A DNA stretch of 64,000 nt from contig NZ_CP146614.1 of the NCBI RefSeq assembly GCF_037094685.1, forward strand, positions 5,518,001 to 5,582,000. Reading direction: 5' to 3'. The DNA is from Massilia sp. METH4 (GTDB lineage: Bacteria; Pseudomonadota; Gammaproteobacteria; Burkholderiales; Burkholderiaceae_D). The notes beneath the pieces are model-generated. The model was not told where the DNA came from and searched no databases. It saw only the letters and a program-made list of their open reading frames with translations. Made by a program: the position numbers and the translations under genes. Shown here piece by piece: positions 51,432 through 60,957 of this stretch. How positions within the stretch are numbered: position 1 is the first letter of the stretch; the number at the start of each line of letters is the position of its first letter.

Positions 51432-52796
51432 CTATTTCAGGGGCGCGGCGGCTTCGGCTTCCAGGGCGATCGAGGACAGCGGCAGCCGGATCACCACCTC
51501 GGCCCCGCCCCCGTCGCGGTTGCGCGCGCCCACGGTACCGCCCAGCTTGCGCGCCACGTTCACCACGAGGAACAGGCCCAGGCCGGAGCCGGGCTTGCCC
51601 TTCGTCGAATTATACGGTTTGCCGATCTGCGCCAGCACCGCCGGGTCGAAACCGGGCCCCGCGTCCGTCACGCACAGGATCAGGTGGCCATCCTCGCGCG
51701 TGGCGGCCAGTTCCACCCGGGCCGGGGACGCTTCCACGGCATTGTCGAGGACATTGCAGATCATTTGCTTCAACGCCTCGTCGAATACCACGGGCAGGTC
51801 TTCGCCGATGCGGTTGAAATAGAAGAAGTGCTGCACGGGCCGCGTGGCGCGCCATTCCTGGGCCAGCTCGTCCAGGAAAGTCGCCAGTGTGGTCTTGACC
51901 GAGGATTCGCCGCGCGCCTCGCCAGCCGACAGCAGGATGCCGGATACGATGGCCTTGCAGCGTTTCAGCTGGGTTTCCATTTCGCCGATCTCTTCGAGCA
52001 AGTCGGGATTGCGGGAGAACTCGGGCATGCGCTTCCAGTCGCCGAGGATGACGGACAGCGTGGCCAGCGGCGTGCCCAGCTCGTGCGCGGCCCCGCTCGC
52101 CAGCAAGCCCATGCGTACCACGTGTTCTTCCTCGGCCGCACGCTGGCGCAGATGCGCCAGCTGGGCATCCCCGGCGCGCAGGTTGGCGGTAATGCGGGTG
52201 ATGAAGAAGACCAGCAGCGCGGCGTTGAGCATGAAGCAGATCAGCATGCCCTGCACGTACAGCGAGAGCACGCCGCCCGCATGCTCCACGTCCAGCGGCA
52301 GCGGCAGGTAGTTGCGCGACAGCCCGGCCAGGCAGGCGGCCGTGACCAGCACGAAGGTCCACGCATACGGCGGCGCGAGCAGCACGGCCGACAGGATCAC
52401 CTGCAGCAGGTAGAGGAAGGCGAAGGGGTTGGTGGCGCCGCCGGACAGGTACAGTTGCGACGTGAGGATGGCTACGTCCACCAGCAGCGCCATGAACAGC
52501 TCGGTGTTGCGCACGTAGCGCACCTCGTGCCAGCGCAGGTGGCTGGCCACGTTGAAGGCGATCAGGCAGGCCAGCACCTGCAGCATGGGCACCAGCGGCA
52601 GCACGATGCCGTAGATGTAGGTGGCGGCCGTGATGGTCGCCACCTGGCCGAACACGGCGATCCAGCGCAGCTGGATCAGTTGCATCATGTTCTTGTGGCC
52701 GGCCGCGTACTCCACGCCGGCGGCCGCCACGCTCTCGCGCCGGCCGTCGGGCTTGCGCCATTCGCCGGCGCGGCGCTCTTCAGTCGCTGTCTTCAT
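51432..52796 (-). CDS. regB: Redox sensor histidine kinase of the RegB/PrrB family
   Basis: A 454-residue membrane kinase. About six hydrophobic segments occur in residues ~30-195, including the quinone-sensing signature GGATNPFAFLYLLQ (the family's GGxxNPF). The histidine box is AHELGTPLATLSV, followed by DNAVEASPARV and GLGLFLVVNVARKLGG. It detects the state of the respiratory quinone pool and phosphorylates RegA. It overlaps the SURF1 gene by 17 bases. The redox Cys of RegB between the H box and catalytic domain corresponds to a Cys in LKRCKAIV. Confidence 0.93.
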   Translation of the reverse strand: MKTATEERRAGEWRKPDGRRESVAAAGVEYAAGHKNMMQLIQLRWIAVFGQVATITAATYIYGIVLPLVPMLQVLACLIAFNVASHLRWHEVRYVRNTELFMALLVDVAILTSQLYLSGGATNPFAFLYLLQVILSAVLLAPPYAWTFVLVTAACLAGLSRNYLPLPLDVEHAGGVLSLYVQGMLICFMLNAALLVFFITRITANLRAGDAQLAHLRQRAAEEEHVVRMGLLASGAAHELGTPLATLSVILGDWKRMPEFSRNPDLLEEIGEMETQLKRCKAIVSGILLSAGEARGESSVKTTLATFLDELAQEWRATRPVQHFFYFNRIGEDLPVVFDEALKQMICNVLDNAVEASPARVELAATREDGHLILCVTDAGPGFDPAVLAQIGKPYNSTKGKPGSGLGLFLVVNVARKLGGTVGARNRDGGGAEVVIRLPLSSIALEAEAAAPLK

Positions 52797-53643
52797 CCGT
52801 TTCTCTCGTGGCGCGCCGCTTATCGTAGCGCAGCACGAGATAATAGCCGCCCGCGACCATCGCGGCCAGCCCGAACCACGTCAGCGCATACACGAGGTGG
52901 TTGTTGGGGAAGGAAATCACGGTCAGGCCGCCGGTCGGCTTTTCGCTGGCGTCGCGCGGATACTCCTGCCCTGCCGGGGCATCGACGAAGAACGGTGCCG
53001 CCTGCGGCATGCCGCGGGCGATCGCGATCGGCGCCACGTCGCGCGTGTACCAGCGGTCGTTGACCGGGTCGTTTTCGCGCAGCACGCGGCCTTTTGGCTC
53101 GGGCAGGCGCAGCAAGCCCGCGATCTCGACCGGATCAGCCGCCACGGCGCATGGGTTGGCCCCGGCCCGCGGCGGCGGCGGCAACTTCAGGTCACCCGAC
53201 TGCATGGGCACGAAGCCCCGGTTCACGAGCAAGATGCCCTCCTCCGTGCACATCGGTGTCATCAGCCAGAAGCCGATGCCCAGCGCCGTGGTGGTCTGCA
53301 CGCGGGTCGTGTAATCGTAAAGGAAGGTGCCGCGCACCTTCACGCGCAGGTATTCGTGCGTGTCGGCCGTGATGCGCGGCCACTCGCCGGCGCGCGGCAG
53401 CGGTACGGGCGCGGCGTGCACGCGGGCATCCACGCGGGCGATCAGGTCCTGTTTCCATTGCAGGCGCTTGACCTGCCAGATACCGAGGGAAGCGAAGGCG
53501 CAAAAGAAAAACGCCGCAGCGGCGGCGAGGGCAATGCGCTTCCCCGTGGAGGGAAGCCGTGCCCGCGCTGTCGGCTGCGGCGTGGAGACGTCACCGGCCG
53601 GTGACGCTTCCGTTCCTGCGCCACGATGTGGCGCGTCGGTCAT
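52780..53643 (-). CDS. SURF1-family oxidase assembly protein
   Basis: A 287-residue membrane protein with two anchors (about residues 35-57 and 255-275). It shows the SURF1 motifs LGIWQVKRLQWKQDLIARVD, GIGFWLMTPM, ILLVNRGFVP and NNHLVYALTWFGLA. SURF1 proteins help insert heme into the oxidase subunit I. Position directly after cyoD (ATGA overlap) suggests service to the bo3 oxidase, though the caa3-type oxidase in this window could also be a client. Confidence 0.9.
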   Translation of the reverse strand: MTDAPHRGAGTEASPAGDVSTPQPTARARLPSTGKRIALAAAAAFFFCAFASLGIWQVKRLQWKQDLIARVDARVHAAPVPLPRAGEWPRITADTHEYLRVKVRGTFLYDYTTRVQTTTALGIGFWLMTPMCTEEGILLVNRGFVPMQSGDLKLPPPPRAGANPCAVAADPVEIAGLLRLPEPKGRVLRENDPVNDRWYTRDVAPIAIARGMPQAAPFFVDAPAGQEYPRDASEKPTGGLTVISFPNNHLVYALTWFGLAAMVAGGYYLVLRYDKRRATRETDEDSD

Positions 53644-54074
53644 GGCATGTCGTGCGCCTGCTGCGGCGTCATGACATGAGGCATGTTCGGCATCATGTTC
53701 TTGTTCATGTGGTACATGACCCACAGCGAACCGGCCAGCGTGATGACAACGATGATGACGGTGAAGATCAGCGCCAGCATGTTCCAGCCGCCTTCCGACT
53801 TGGCGTTCATGTGCAGGAAGTAGACCATGTGCACGATCATCTGCACGGCGCCGATGCCCAGGATCACGAAGCCGGTGGTGGCCGAATCCGTGATCACCTT
53901 GTTCATCACCAGCCAGAACGGAATGGCGGTGAGGATCACGGACAGCACGAAGCCGATCACGTAGTCGCGCATCGAGCCGTGGACCGCGGAGCCATCGTGA
54001 TGCGCGTCATGGTGATCGTCGTGGTGATCGCCGTGGCCATGATCATCATGACCGTGATGTTTATGGTCGCTCAT
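53640..54074 (-). CDS. cyoD: Cytochrome bo3 ubiquinol oxidase subunit IV
   Basis: A 144-residue inner-membrane protein with three hydrophobic segments (about 37-57, 67-88 and 98-120). The first ~33 residues are unusually rich in His and Asp ([15 protein letters not shown]), a probable metal-binding tail absent from the E. coli protein, and the C-terminus is Met/His-rich ([12 protein letters not shown]). Both features suggest copper handling. The start overlaps the cyoC stop (ATGA region). Confidence 0.93.
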   Translation of the reverse strand: MSDHKHHGHDDHGHGDHHDDHHDAHHDGSAVHGSMRDYVIGFVLSVILTAIPFWLVMNKVITDSATTGFVILGIGAVQMIVHMVYFLHMNAKSEGGWNMLALIFTVIIVVITLAGSLWVMYHMNKNMMPNMPHVMTPQQAHDMP

Positions 54075-54706
54075 GGCAGGACTCCCATCAGGTAGACAAA
54101 GGTGAACACGCCGATCCAGATCACGTCCAGGAAGTGCCAGAACAGCGACAGGCAGTTCAGGCGGCGCAGGTTTTCCGGAATCAGGCCGTGCTTGCTGATC
54201 TGGACCATCAGGGTCACGAGCCAGATCGCGCCGAACGTCACGTGCAGGCCGTGGGTACCGACCAGCGCGAAGAACGCCGTCAGGAAACCGCTGCGCTGCG
54301 GGCCCGCGCCCAGGTGGATCAGGTGGTGGAATTCATAGATTTCCACCGCCAGGAACGCCAGGCCAAAGATGCCGGTGATGCCCAGCCAGAGCAGCGTGCC
54401 GCCCTTGTTCTTCACCTTGGCCTGCAGCATCGCGAAGCCGTAGGTGATCGACGAGAACAGCAGGAACGCCGTGTTCAGGGCGATCAGCTTCAGGTCGAAC
54501 AGCTCGGCGCCGCCCGGGCCGCCGGCGTAGTTGCGACCCAGTACGGCATAGGTCGCGAACAGGCAGGCGAAGATCAGGCAGTCGCTCATCAGGTAGATCC
54601 AGAAACCGAGCATGGTGCCGTTTTCCGAGTGGTGCTCGCGCACCAGGTAGCGCGAGCTATTGTCGGCGCCCACGGCGCCGGCGGAGGTTACGTAAGTATC
54701 AGCCAT
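54071..54706 (-). CDS. cyoC: Cytochrome bo3 ubiquinol oxidase subunit III
   Basis: A 211-residue inner-membrane protein with five hydrophobic segments. Family motifs include [27 protein letters not shown] and [13 protein letters not shown]. It overlaps cyoB by eight bases. Full length, no anomalies. Confidence 0.95.
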   Translation of the reverse strand: MADTYVTSAGAVGADNSSRYLVREHHSENGTMLGFWIYLMSDCLIFACLFATYAVLGRNYAGGPGGAELFDLKLIALNTAFLLFSSITYGFAMLQAKVKNKGGTLLWLGITGIFGLAFLAVEIYEFHHLIHLGAGPQRSGFLTAFFALVGTHGLHVTFGAIWLVTLMVQISKHGLIPENLRRLNCLSLFWHFLDVIWIGVFTFVYLMGVLP

Positions 54707-56702
54707 GGCTTCCCAGCAATGCGGTGTGGCGCTCTTCGGTACGGGCCACTTCTTCCGCCGAAATGTAGAAATCGCGCTTGTAGTTGAACGTGTGGACGAT
54801 GATCGCGACCATCATGGCGATGAAGGCGGCGATGACCAGCGGCCACATGTGCCAGATGATGCCGAAGCCCACCACGGCCGACAGTGCCGCGATGATGAAG
54901 CCCGCGCCGGTGTTGGCCGGCATGTGGATCTTCACGAAATCCTTCAGCGGACGCTGGTAGCCGTTCTTCTTCATGTCGGCCCAGCTGTCGTTGTCGTGCA
55001 CGACCGGGGTGAACGCGAAGTTGTAGTCAGGCGGCGGCGACGACGTCGACCACTCCAGCGTACGGCCATCCCACGGGTCGCCCGTCACGTCCTTCAGCTG
55101 CTTGCGGCGCATGAACGACACGAAGAACTGCATCAGCATCGCGCCGATACCGCCGGCGATCATGAGCACGCCGATGAAGGCGGCCACGAAGTACGGCTGC
55201 AGGGCCGGGTCTTCGATCATGTTCAGGCGACGCGTCACGCCCATGAAGCCCAGCGCGTACACCGGCATCCAGGCGACATAGAAGCCGATCACCCACAGCC
55301 AGAACGATACCTTGCCCCAGAACACGTCGAGCTTGAAGCCGAACGCCTTCGGGAACCAGTAGTTGATGCCCGCGAACAGGCCGAACAGCACGCCGCCGAT
55401 GATCACGTTGTGGAAGTGGGCGATCAGGAACAGCGAGTTGTGCAGCACGAAGTCGGCCGGCGGGATCGCCAGCATCACGCCGGTCATGCCGCCGATCGTG
55501 AACGTGACCATGAAGGCAACGGTCCACATCATCGGCAGTTCATAGCGGATACGGCCGCGGTACATCGTGAACAGCCAGTTGAACAGCTTCGCGCCGGTCG
55601 GGATCGAGATGATCATCGTGGTGATGCCGAAGAAGGCGTTCACCGAGGCGCCCGAACCCATCGTGAAGAAGTGGTGCAGCCACACGAGGTAGGACAGGAT
55701 CATGATCACGCAGGTCGCGTACACCATCGAGGTATAGCCGAACAGGCGCTTGGAGCAGAACGTCGACACGACTTCCGAGAAGATGCCGAAGCAAGGCAGG
55801 ATCAGGATGTACACCTCCGGGTGGCCCCAGATCCAGATCAGGTTCACGTACATCATGGCGTTGCCGCCCAGTTCGTTCGTGAAGAAGTGCGTGCCCAGCA
55901 GGCGGTCCATGCCCAGCATCGCCAGCACGGCGGTCAGCACCGGGAAGGCGGCCACGATCAGGATGTTGGTGCACAGCGCGGTCCACGTGAACACCGGCAT
56001 CTTCATCAGGTCCATGCCCGGGGCGCGCATCTTGACGATGGTGACGATCAGGTTCACGCCGGACAGCAATGTACCGACGCCCGCTATCTGCAATGACCAG
56101 ATGTAGTAATCCACCCCGACGTCAGGCGAGGCGAGGATGCCGGACAGCGGCGGATAGGCCAGCCAGCCGGTACGGGCGAACTCGCCGACGAACAGCGAAG
56201 CCATCACCAGGGCGGCGCCCATCGCGGTCATCCAGAACGAGAAGTTGTTCAGGAACGGGAAGGCCACGTCGCGCGCGCCGATCTGCAGCGGCACCACGTA
56301 GTTCATCAGGCCTGTCACCAGCGGCATCGCCACGAAGAAGATCATGATCACGCCGTGGGCGGTGAAGACCTGGTCGTAGTGGTGCGGCGGCAGGAAGCCG
56401 GCGTTGTCGCCCAGCGCGATGGCTTGCTGGGCGCGCATCATCAGCGCGTCGGCGAAGCCGCGCAGCAGCATGATCAGACCGAGGATCATGTACATGATGC
56501 CGATCTTCTTGTGGTCGATACTGGTGATCCAGTTCTTCCACAGGTAACCCCAGACGCGGAAATACGTCAGGGCAGCCAGCAGGGCGATACCGCCCAGCGC
56601 GACACCGGCGAAGGTGGCGATCAGGATCGGCTCATGGAAGGGAATCGCTTCCCAGCTCAGCCTGCCGAAGAACGGATCGTTTTCAGTTGGATACGCTTGC
56701 AT
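54699..56702 (-). CDS. cyoB: Cytochrome bo3 ubiquinol oxidase subunit I
   Basis: A 667-residue inner-membrane catalytic subunit with about 15 hydrophobic segments. Heme and copper ligands are intact: [22 protein letters not shown] (His and cross-linked Tyr), WLHHFFTMG and [11 protein letters not shown]. It oxidises ubiquinol and reduces oxygen while pumping protons. Length equals that of the E. coli protein within a few residues. It starts 20 bases inside the end of cyoA. Confidence 0.97.
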   Translation of the reverse strand: MQAYPTENDPFFGRLSWEAIPFHEPILIATFAGVALGGIALLAALTYFRVWGYLWKNWITSIDHKKIGIMYMILGLIMLLRGFADALMMRAQQAIALGDNAGFLPPHHYDQVFTAHGVIMIFFVAMPLVTGLMNYVVPLQIGARDVAFPFLNNFSFWMTAMGAALVMASLFVGEFARTGWLAYPPLSGILASPDVGVDYYIWSLQIAGVGTLLSGVNLIVTIVKMRAPGMDLMKMPVFTWTALCTNILIVAAFPVLTAVLAMLGMDRLLGTHFFTNELGGNAMMYVNLIWIWGHPEVYILILPCFGIFSEVVSTFCSKRLFGYTSMVYATCVIMILSYLVWLHHFFTMGSGASVNAFFGITTMIISIPTGAKLFNWLFTMYRGRIRYELPMMWTVAFMVTFTIGGMTGVMLAIPPADFVLHNSLFLIAHFHNVIIGGVLFGLFAGINYWFPKAFGFKLDVFWGKVSFWLWVIGFYVAWMPVYALGFMGVTRRLNMIEDPALQPYFVAAFIGVLMIAGGIGAMLMQFFVSFMRRKQLKDVTGDPWDGRTLEWSTSSPPPDYNFAFTPVVHDNDSWADMKKNGYQRPLKDFVKIHMPANTGAGFIIAALSAVVGFGIIWHMWPLVIAAFIAMMVAIIVHTFNYKRDFYISAEEVARTEERHTALLGSHG

Positions 56703-57738
56703 TGTTGCTCTTCATGGAAAGGGTGGTCTTGTCCGCGGGCGCCGTGCAGATTTCCGCGTCGGCCCGCGCCAGGCGCGCGACCTCGTTGGCGCCGCGGCGG
56801 CGCGCCTCCTGGTGGGCGGCGTGCTTGGCGTTGCGGTTCGCGTCTTCATGCATCTGCTGCGCCATGCAGGGCTTGCCCGGCTCGACGCACATATTGAGGA
56901 TCGCGTTGTACAGCGTGCCATCGACGGAGGCCCAGCGGCGCACCGGATCCTTTTCGCTCGGCTTGGCCAGCTGCAGGTAGTCCGCGCGCTGCAGGGCACC
57001 GCCTTCGGCCTTCACCTTCGCCACGTAGGCGTCGAAGTCGGCATTGTTCATGGCGTGGTACTTGAAGCGCATGTGGGTGAAGCCGGAGCCGCTGTAGTTC
57101 GACGAGAAGCCGTCGTACGTGCCCACCTTGTTCATCACCGCGTTCAGCTGGGTTTCCATGGCCGGCATCGTGTAGATCATGCCTGCCATCGCCGGGATGT
57201 AGAACGCGTTCATGACGGTCGATGCGGTCATGCGGAACTTGATCGGGCGGTCGATCGGGGTCGCCAGTTCATTGACGGTGGCGATGCCCTGCTCCGGGTA
57301 GATGAACAGCCATTTCCAGTCCAGCGCCACGACCTGCACTTCCAGCGGACGCACGTCGGCCGGCAGCGGACGCTTCTCGTCCAGGCGCTGCAGCGGACGG
57401 TAAGGATCGAGCAGGTGGGTGCTGATCCAGGTGATCAAGCCCAGCACGATGATCAGCAGCAGGGGCACGCCCCAGATCACCAGTTCCAGCTTGGTCGAGT
57501 GATCCCAGTCGGGATCGTATTTGGCGGAGGTATTGCTCTTCCGGTAACGGAAGGCGAACCACAGGGTGAGGACAATGACGGGAACGACGATCAGACACAT
57601 CAGGAGGAACGATACGATCACCAGATGAGCCTGCTGCGCCGCGATATCACCGGACGGATTCAACACTACCGTATTGCAGCCGGTGAGCCACAACAGGGAG
57701 AGAAGACCCAGTCCACTGCGAACAATTGAGGATTTCAT
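56683..57738 (-). CDS. cyoA: Cytochrome bo3 ubiquinol oxidase subunit II
   Basis: A 351-residue lipoprotein subunit. The lipobox LLWLTGC gives Cys21 or close to it, two membrane segments follow (about 40-65 and 85-105), then a cupredoxin domain with [20 protein letters not shown]. The CuA ligands are absent, as expected for quinol oxidases. The C-terminal extension (about 285-351) is charged and ends in SNNASVSN. It is the first gene of the cyoABCD-SURF1-regB-regA operon; an alternative start 11 codons upstream is less likely. Confidence 0.95.
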   Translation of the reverse strand: MKSSIVRSGLGLLSLLWLTGCNTVVLNPSGDIAAQQAHLVIVSFLLMCLIVVPVIVLTLWFAFRYRKSNTSAKYDPDWDHSTKLELVIWGVPLLLIIVLGLITWISTHLLDPYRPLQRLDEKRPLPADVRPLEVQVVALDWKWLFIYPEQGIATVNELATPIDRPIKFRMTASTVMNAFYIPAMAGMIYTMPAMETQLNAVMNKVGTYDGFSSNYSGSGFTHMRFKYHAMNNADFDAYVAKVKAEGGALQRADYLQLAKPSEKDPVRRWASVDGTLYNAILNMCVEPGKPCMAQQMHEDANRNAKHAAHQEARRRGANEVARLARADAEICTAPADKTTLSMKSNNASVSN

Positions 57739-57975
57739 TAAGTTATGTGCGCTACAGAGGATTGAGAACATGCTACTGTACCGTCACAGGCGTGCGAAAT
57801 GGAATTGGACACTTTGTCTCACCCCGCTGGCAGGTTCTGTTTTAATGGATTTGTTTTTTTATCCATTGCGGCGTTTTGTACTTGACCGCACAGTCGGCGC
57901 CAAACAGTCGAGGTAAGGTTTCATCGTGTGTGATTCGGTTCGCAAGAACTTGTGTACAAACCATGAGAGACGAAT

Positions 57976-59325
57976 ATGGCAACGACTACCTATGACGGAA
58001 GTAACATCCCGGCGGATTATCAGCCAAGTCCCACCAGCAGCGGCGCACGCAACATTAATGCTCGCGATGGCGAAATACACCCCGGCGAAATCGCCGTGGG
58101 CGTGGTGATCGGCCGAGCGTCCGAATATTTCGACTTTTTCGTCTATGCGATCGCCTCGGTGCTCGTATTCCCTTCCCTGTTCTTCCCGTTCGACGACCGG
58201 CTGACCGCCACGCTGTATTCCTTTGTCATCTTCTCGTTCGCCTTCATCGCGCGGCCGTTCGGCACGGTGATCTTCATGTGGATCCAGCGGCGCTTCTCGC
58301 GCGAAGCCAAGCTGACCGGCGCCCTCTTCCTGCTCGGCACTTCCACGGTCGGCATTGCCTTCCTGCCCTCGTTCGCCAGCGCCGGCACCACGGCCATCGT
58401 GCTGCTGGCCCTGTTCCGCATCGCCCAGGGCGTCGGCCAGGGCGGCTCGTGGGACGGCCTGCCGTCCCTGCTGGCCCTGAACGCGCCCCAGAACAAGCGC
58501 GGCTGGTATGCGATGCTGGGCCAGCTGGGCGCGCCGGCCGGCTTCATGATCGCCGCCGGCATGTTCGCCTACATGGTCGCCAACCTGTCGGCGCTCGACT
58601 TCCTCGACTGGGGCTGGCGCTTCCCGTTCTTCGTGGCCTTCGCCATCAACGTGGTGGCCCTGTTCGCCCGCCTGCGCCTCGTCTCCACGCCGGAATACAC
58701 CCGCCTGCTCGACGAACGCGAACTGGAACCCGTGAGCCTGTCCGAGCTGTCGCACACGCAGGGCCGCAACGTGATCATCGGCGCCCTCGCTGCACTGGCT
58801 AGCTATGCGCTGTTCCACCTGGTGACCGTATTCCCGCTGTCGTGGGTGCAGCTGTACTCGACCCGCCCGCTGGACTCGTTCCTGTGGCTGCAGTTCTGGG
58901 GCGCCGGCCTCGGCCTGCTGGCCACCATTGCCTCGGGCCTGATCGCCGACCGCTTCGGCCGCCGCACCACGCTCGGCACGCTGGCAGCGCTGATCGCCGT
59001 GTTCTCCGGCTTCGTGCCCACCCTGTTGCAGGGCGGCGAAACGGGGCAGAACATCTTCATCCTCGTCGGCTTCGCCCTGCTGGGCCTGTCGTACGGCCAG
59101 GCCGCCGGCGCCGTGACGGCGAACTTCGCGCCGCGCCACCGCTACACGGGCGCCGCGCTCACGTCCGACATGGCCTGGCTGGTCGGCGCCGCCTTCGCGC
59201 CGGTCGTGGCACTGGGCCTGTCCGCCCATTTCGGCCTCGGCTACGTTAGCCTTTACCTGCTGTCCGGTGCCGTGGGCTCGCTCGCCGCGCTGTCGGTCAA
59301 CCGGGCGCTCGAGATCAGGAGTTGA
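57976..59325 (+). CDS. MFS transporter, metabolite:proton symporter type
   Basis: A 449-residue inner-membrane protein with 12 hydrophobic segments after a 40-residue hydrophilic leader. The block VVIGRASEYFDFFVYAIASVLVFP and ARPFGTVIFMWIQRRFSREAKL match the sugar/metabolite:H+ symporter branch; RIAQGVGQGGSWDGLPSLLAL and GLIADRFGRRTTLG are the second and third signature loops. GAGAGACG precedes the ATG. The substrate is unknown. It has its own terminator. Confidence 0.87.
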   Translation: MATTTYDGSNIPADYQPSPTSSGARNINARDGEIHPGEIAVGVVIGRASEYFDFFVYAIASVLVFPSLFFPFDDRLTATLYSFVIFSFAFIARPFGTVIFMWIQRRFSREAKLTGALFLLGTSTVGIAFLPSFASAGTTAIVLLALFRIAQGVGQGGSWDGLPSLLALNAPQNKRGWYAMLGQLGAPAGFMIAAGMFAYMVANLSALDFLDWGWRFPFFVAFAINVVALFARLRLVSTPEYTRLLDERELEPVSLSELSHTQGRNVIIGALAALASYALFHLVTVFPLSWVQLYSTRPLDSFLWLQFWGAGLGLLATIASGLIADRFGRRTTLGTLAALIAVFSGFVPTLLQGGETGQNIFILVGFALLGLSYGQAAGAVTANFAPRHRYTGAALTSDMAWLVGAAFAPVVALGLSAHFGLGYVSLYLLSGAVGSLAALSVNRALEIRS

Positions 59326-59347
59326 TCGTTCGATAATGCAGTGATCG

Positions 59348-59378
59348 AAGCGGCGGGCCTGGCCCGCCGCTTTGTTTT
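59348..59378 (+). terminator. Intrinsic terminator of the MFS gene
   Basis: AAGCGGCGGGC and GCCCGCCGCTT form an 11-base perfect stem with a CTG loop, followed by TGTTTTG. It lies 22 bases after the stop codon. Confidence 0.82.
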
Positions 59379-59598
59379 GTCCCGGCGAGTTTTGTCCCGG
59401 CGCTATGGAGCGATGTGTCCCGCCAGCCTCGCCTGAAAAAAACCATTGCAAATAAGATTCTTTTGGGAAATATCCGTTTGCATTTGGGTTAGAATCTCCG
59501 GCACTCGGCGGACGACGCCGATAACGAAACCTGTCGGGATGCCTCCGCCATGGCCGCAAGGCCCGGACGCGCGATCCCGCCCCTGCCGGAAACCTATC

Positions 59599-60888
59599 GT
59601 GTCCCCGTCCGACTCCTCTATCTCGTTCGCCATCGACCGCCGCCGCGCGGAATTCGCCGATCCGGCATTCGAAGACCGTTTCATTCGCCATTTCCTGCCG
59701 CTGCGCAACGCCCAGCTCAAGGGAAGCCTGCTGTTCGCAGCCGGCTTCTATATTGTTTTCGGCGTAACCGATATCACCACGCTGGGGTTCACGGCCATCG
59801 CCTGGGTCCTCATCGCACTGCGCGTGCTGGTGGCGCTGGTTGCCCTCGGCGGCTATTGCGCCGTCGACCGCCATCCCGACTCCGTCCCCGTCTCGATCCT
59901 CGCCTCGTCCGGCCTGCTCGTCGTGGCGATGGGCGTGTTCATGGTGGTGTGCTGGTTCCAGCCGGGCACGCTGGCATGGAATGTCATGTCGCTGGCCCTC
60001 ATCGTCATGGCCGTTTACGTGACCTTCCCGAACCGCTTCCTGTACGCAGTGGCGATCGGCATCGGATCGAGCGCGGCGTTCAGCGCCATGCTTTGGGTGC
60101 AGGGCCTGCTGAAGCCGGACGACCTGCTGACCCTGGCCCTGCTGCTCGTGATGGGCAACGCCCTCGGCTGCATCGCCGCCAGCCGCTGCCAGGTTGCGCA
60201 GCGCGAGCAGTTCCGTTCCTCGTATCTGCTGCACCAGCTGGCCGATCGCGACCCCCTGACGGGCTGCTACAACCGCCGCGTGCTGCAGAAAGGCTTGCTG
60301 GAAGCGGAGCTGGCACGCAGCCGCCGCCATGGCACCGCCGTGGCCGTGATCCTGTGCGACATCGATCACTTCAAGCGCATCAACGACGAACACGGCCATG
60401 CCGCCGGCGACAGGATATTGGCCGACTTTGCCGGCCTGCTGCGCGCGATGACGCGCGACGGCGCCGACAGCGTGGTCCGCTACGGCGGCGAGGAATTCCT
60501 GGTGGTGCTGCCCGGCACGGAGCTGGACGGGGCCCGGGCCCTCGCCGAACGCATCCGCCGCGCCTTCGCCGGCCAGGCAGCGAGCATGGATGACGGTACG
60601 AAGGTATTCGCCACCGCCAGCTTCGGCATCGCGGCGGTGCCGGCGCGCCACGCCGACGTGCCTGCCACGTGCGAAGCCTTGATCGCGATCGCCGATGCGC
60701 AGCTGTACGCCGTCAAGCGCGGTGGCCGCAACGGCGTGCAGGGATCGATCGCGAGCGGCACGTCCATACGGGCAGCGGCGGCCGTGCCGCCGTCACCGGC
60801 AAGCCGCACCGGTCTCCATGGAGCCTGCCGCGGCCGGCGCGCATCAGCCGGCCCGGCCGGCGCCGCGTTTCGACGTGCCCGGCGATGA
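59599..60888 (+). CDS. Membrane diguanylate cyclase
   Basis: About 429 residues from a GTG start (an in-frame ATG at 59539 is possible). Six hydrophobic segments lie in residues ~48-195, then a GGDEF domain (DPLTGCYNRRVLQKGL, ILCDIDHFKRINDEHGH) with an intact RYGGEEF active site. The inhibitory RxxD is missing (DGAD instead), so product inhibition may be weak. A Pro/Ala/Arg-rich tail of ~55 residues follows the domain and has little structure. It makes c-di-GMP; the membrane part senses an unknown signal. Confidence 0.88.
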   Translation: MSPSDSSISFAIDRRRAEFADPAFEDRFIRHFLPLRNAQLKGSLLFAAGFYIVFGVTDITTLGFTAIAWVLIALRVLVALVALGGYCAVDRHPDSVPVSILASSGLLVVAMGVFMVVCWFQPGTLAWNVMSLALIVMAVYVTFPNRFLYAVAIGIGSSAAFSAMLWVQGLLKPDDLLTLALLLVMGNALGCIAASRCQVAQREQFRSSYLLHQLADRDPLTGCYNRRVLQKGLLEAELARSRRHGTAVAVILCDIDHFKRINDEHGHAAGDRILADFAGLLRAMTRDGADSVVRYGGEEFLVVLPGTELDGARALAERIRRAFAGQAASMDDGTKVFATASFGIAAVPARHADVPATCEALIAIADAQLYAVKRGGRNGVQGSIASGTSIRAAAAVPPSPASRTGLHGACRGRRASAGPAGAAFRRARR

Positions 60889-60957
60889 TCCGTCACGCGG
60901 GCGCCAGGGCGCCTTTCCAGCCAAGCGCACGGGTCGGCTGGCGCCGCGCACGGGGCC

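Noticed and set aside
57859..60651. Very long open frame (about 930 codons) on the minus strand opposite the MFS and diguanylate cyclase genes
   Set aside because: Composition is typical of an antisense frame in GC-rich DNA (Arg, His, Gln, Ala, Gly rich, no domains), and the plus-strand genes have clear motifs and ribosome sites.
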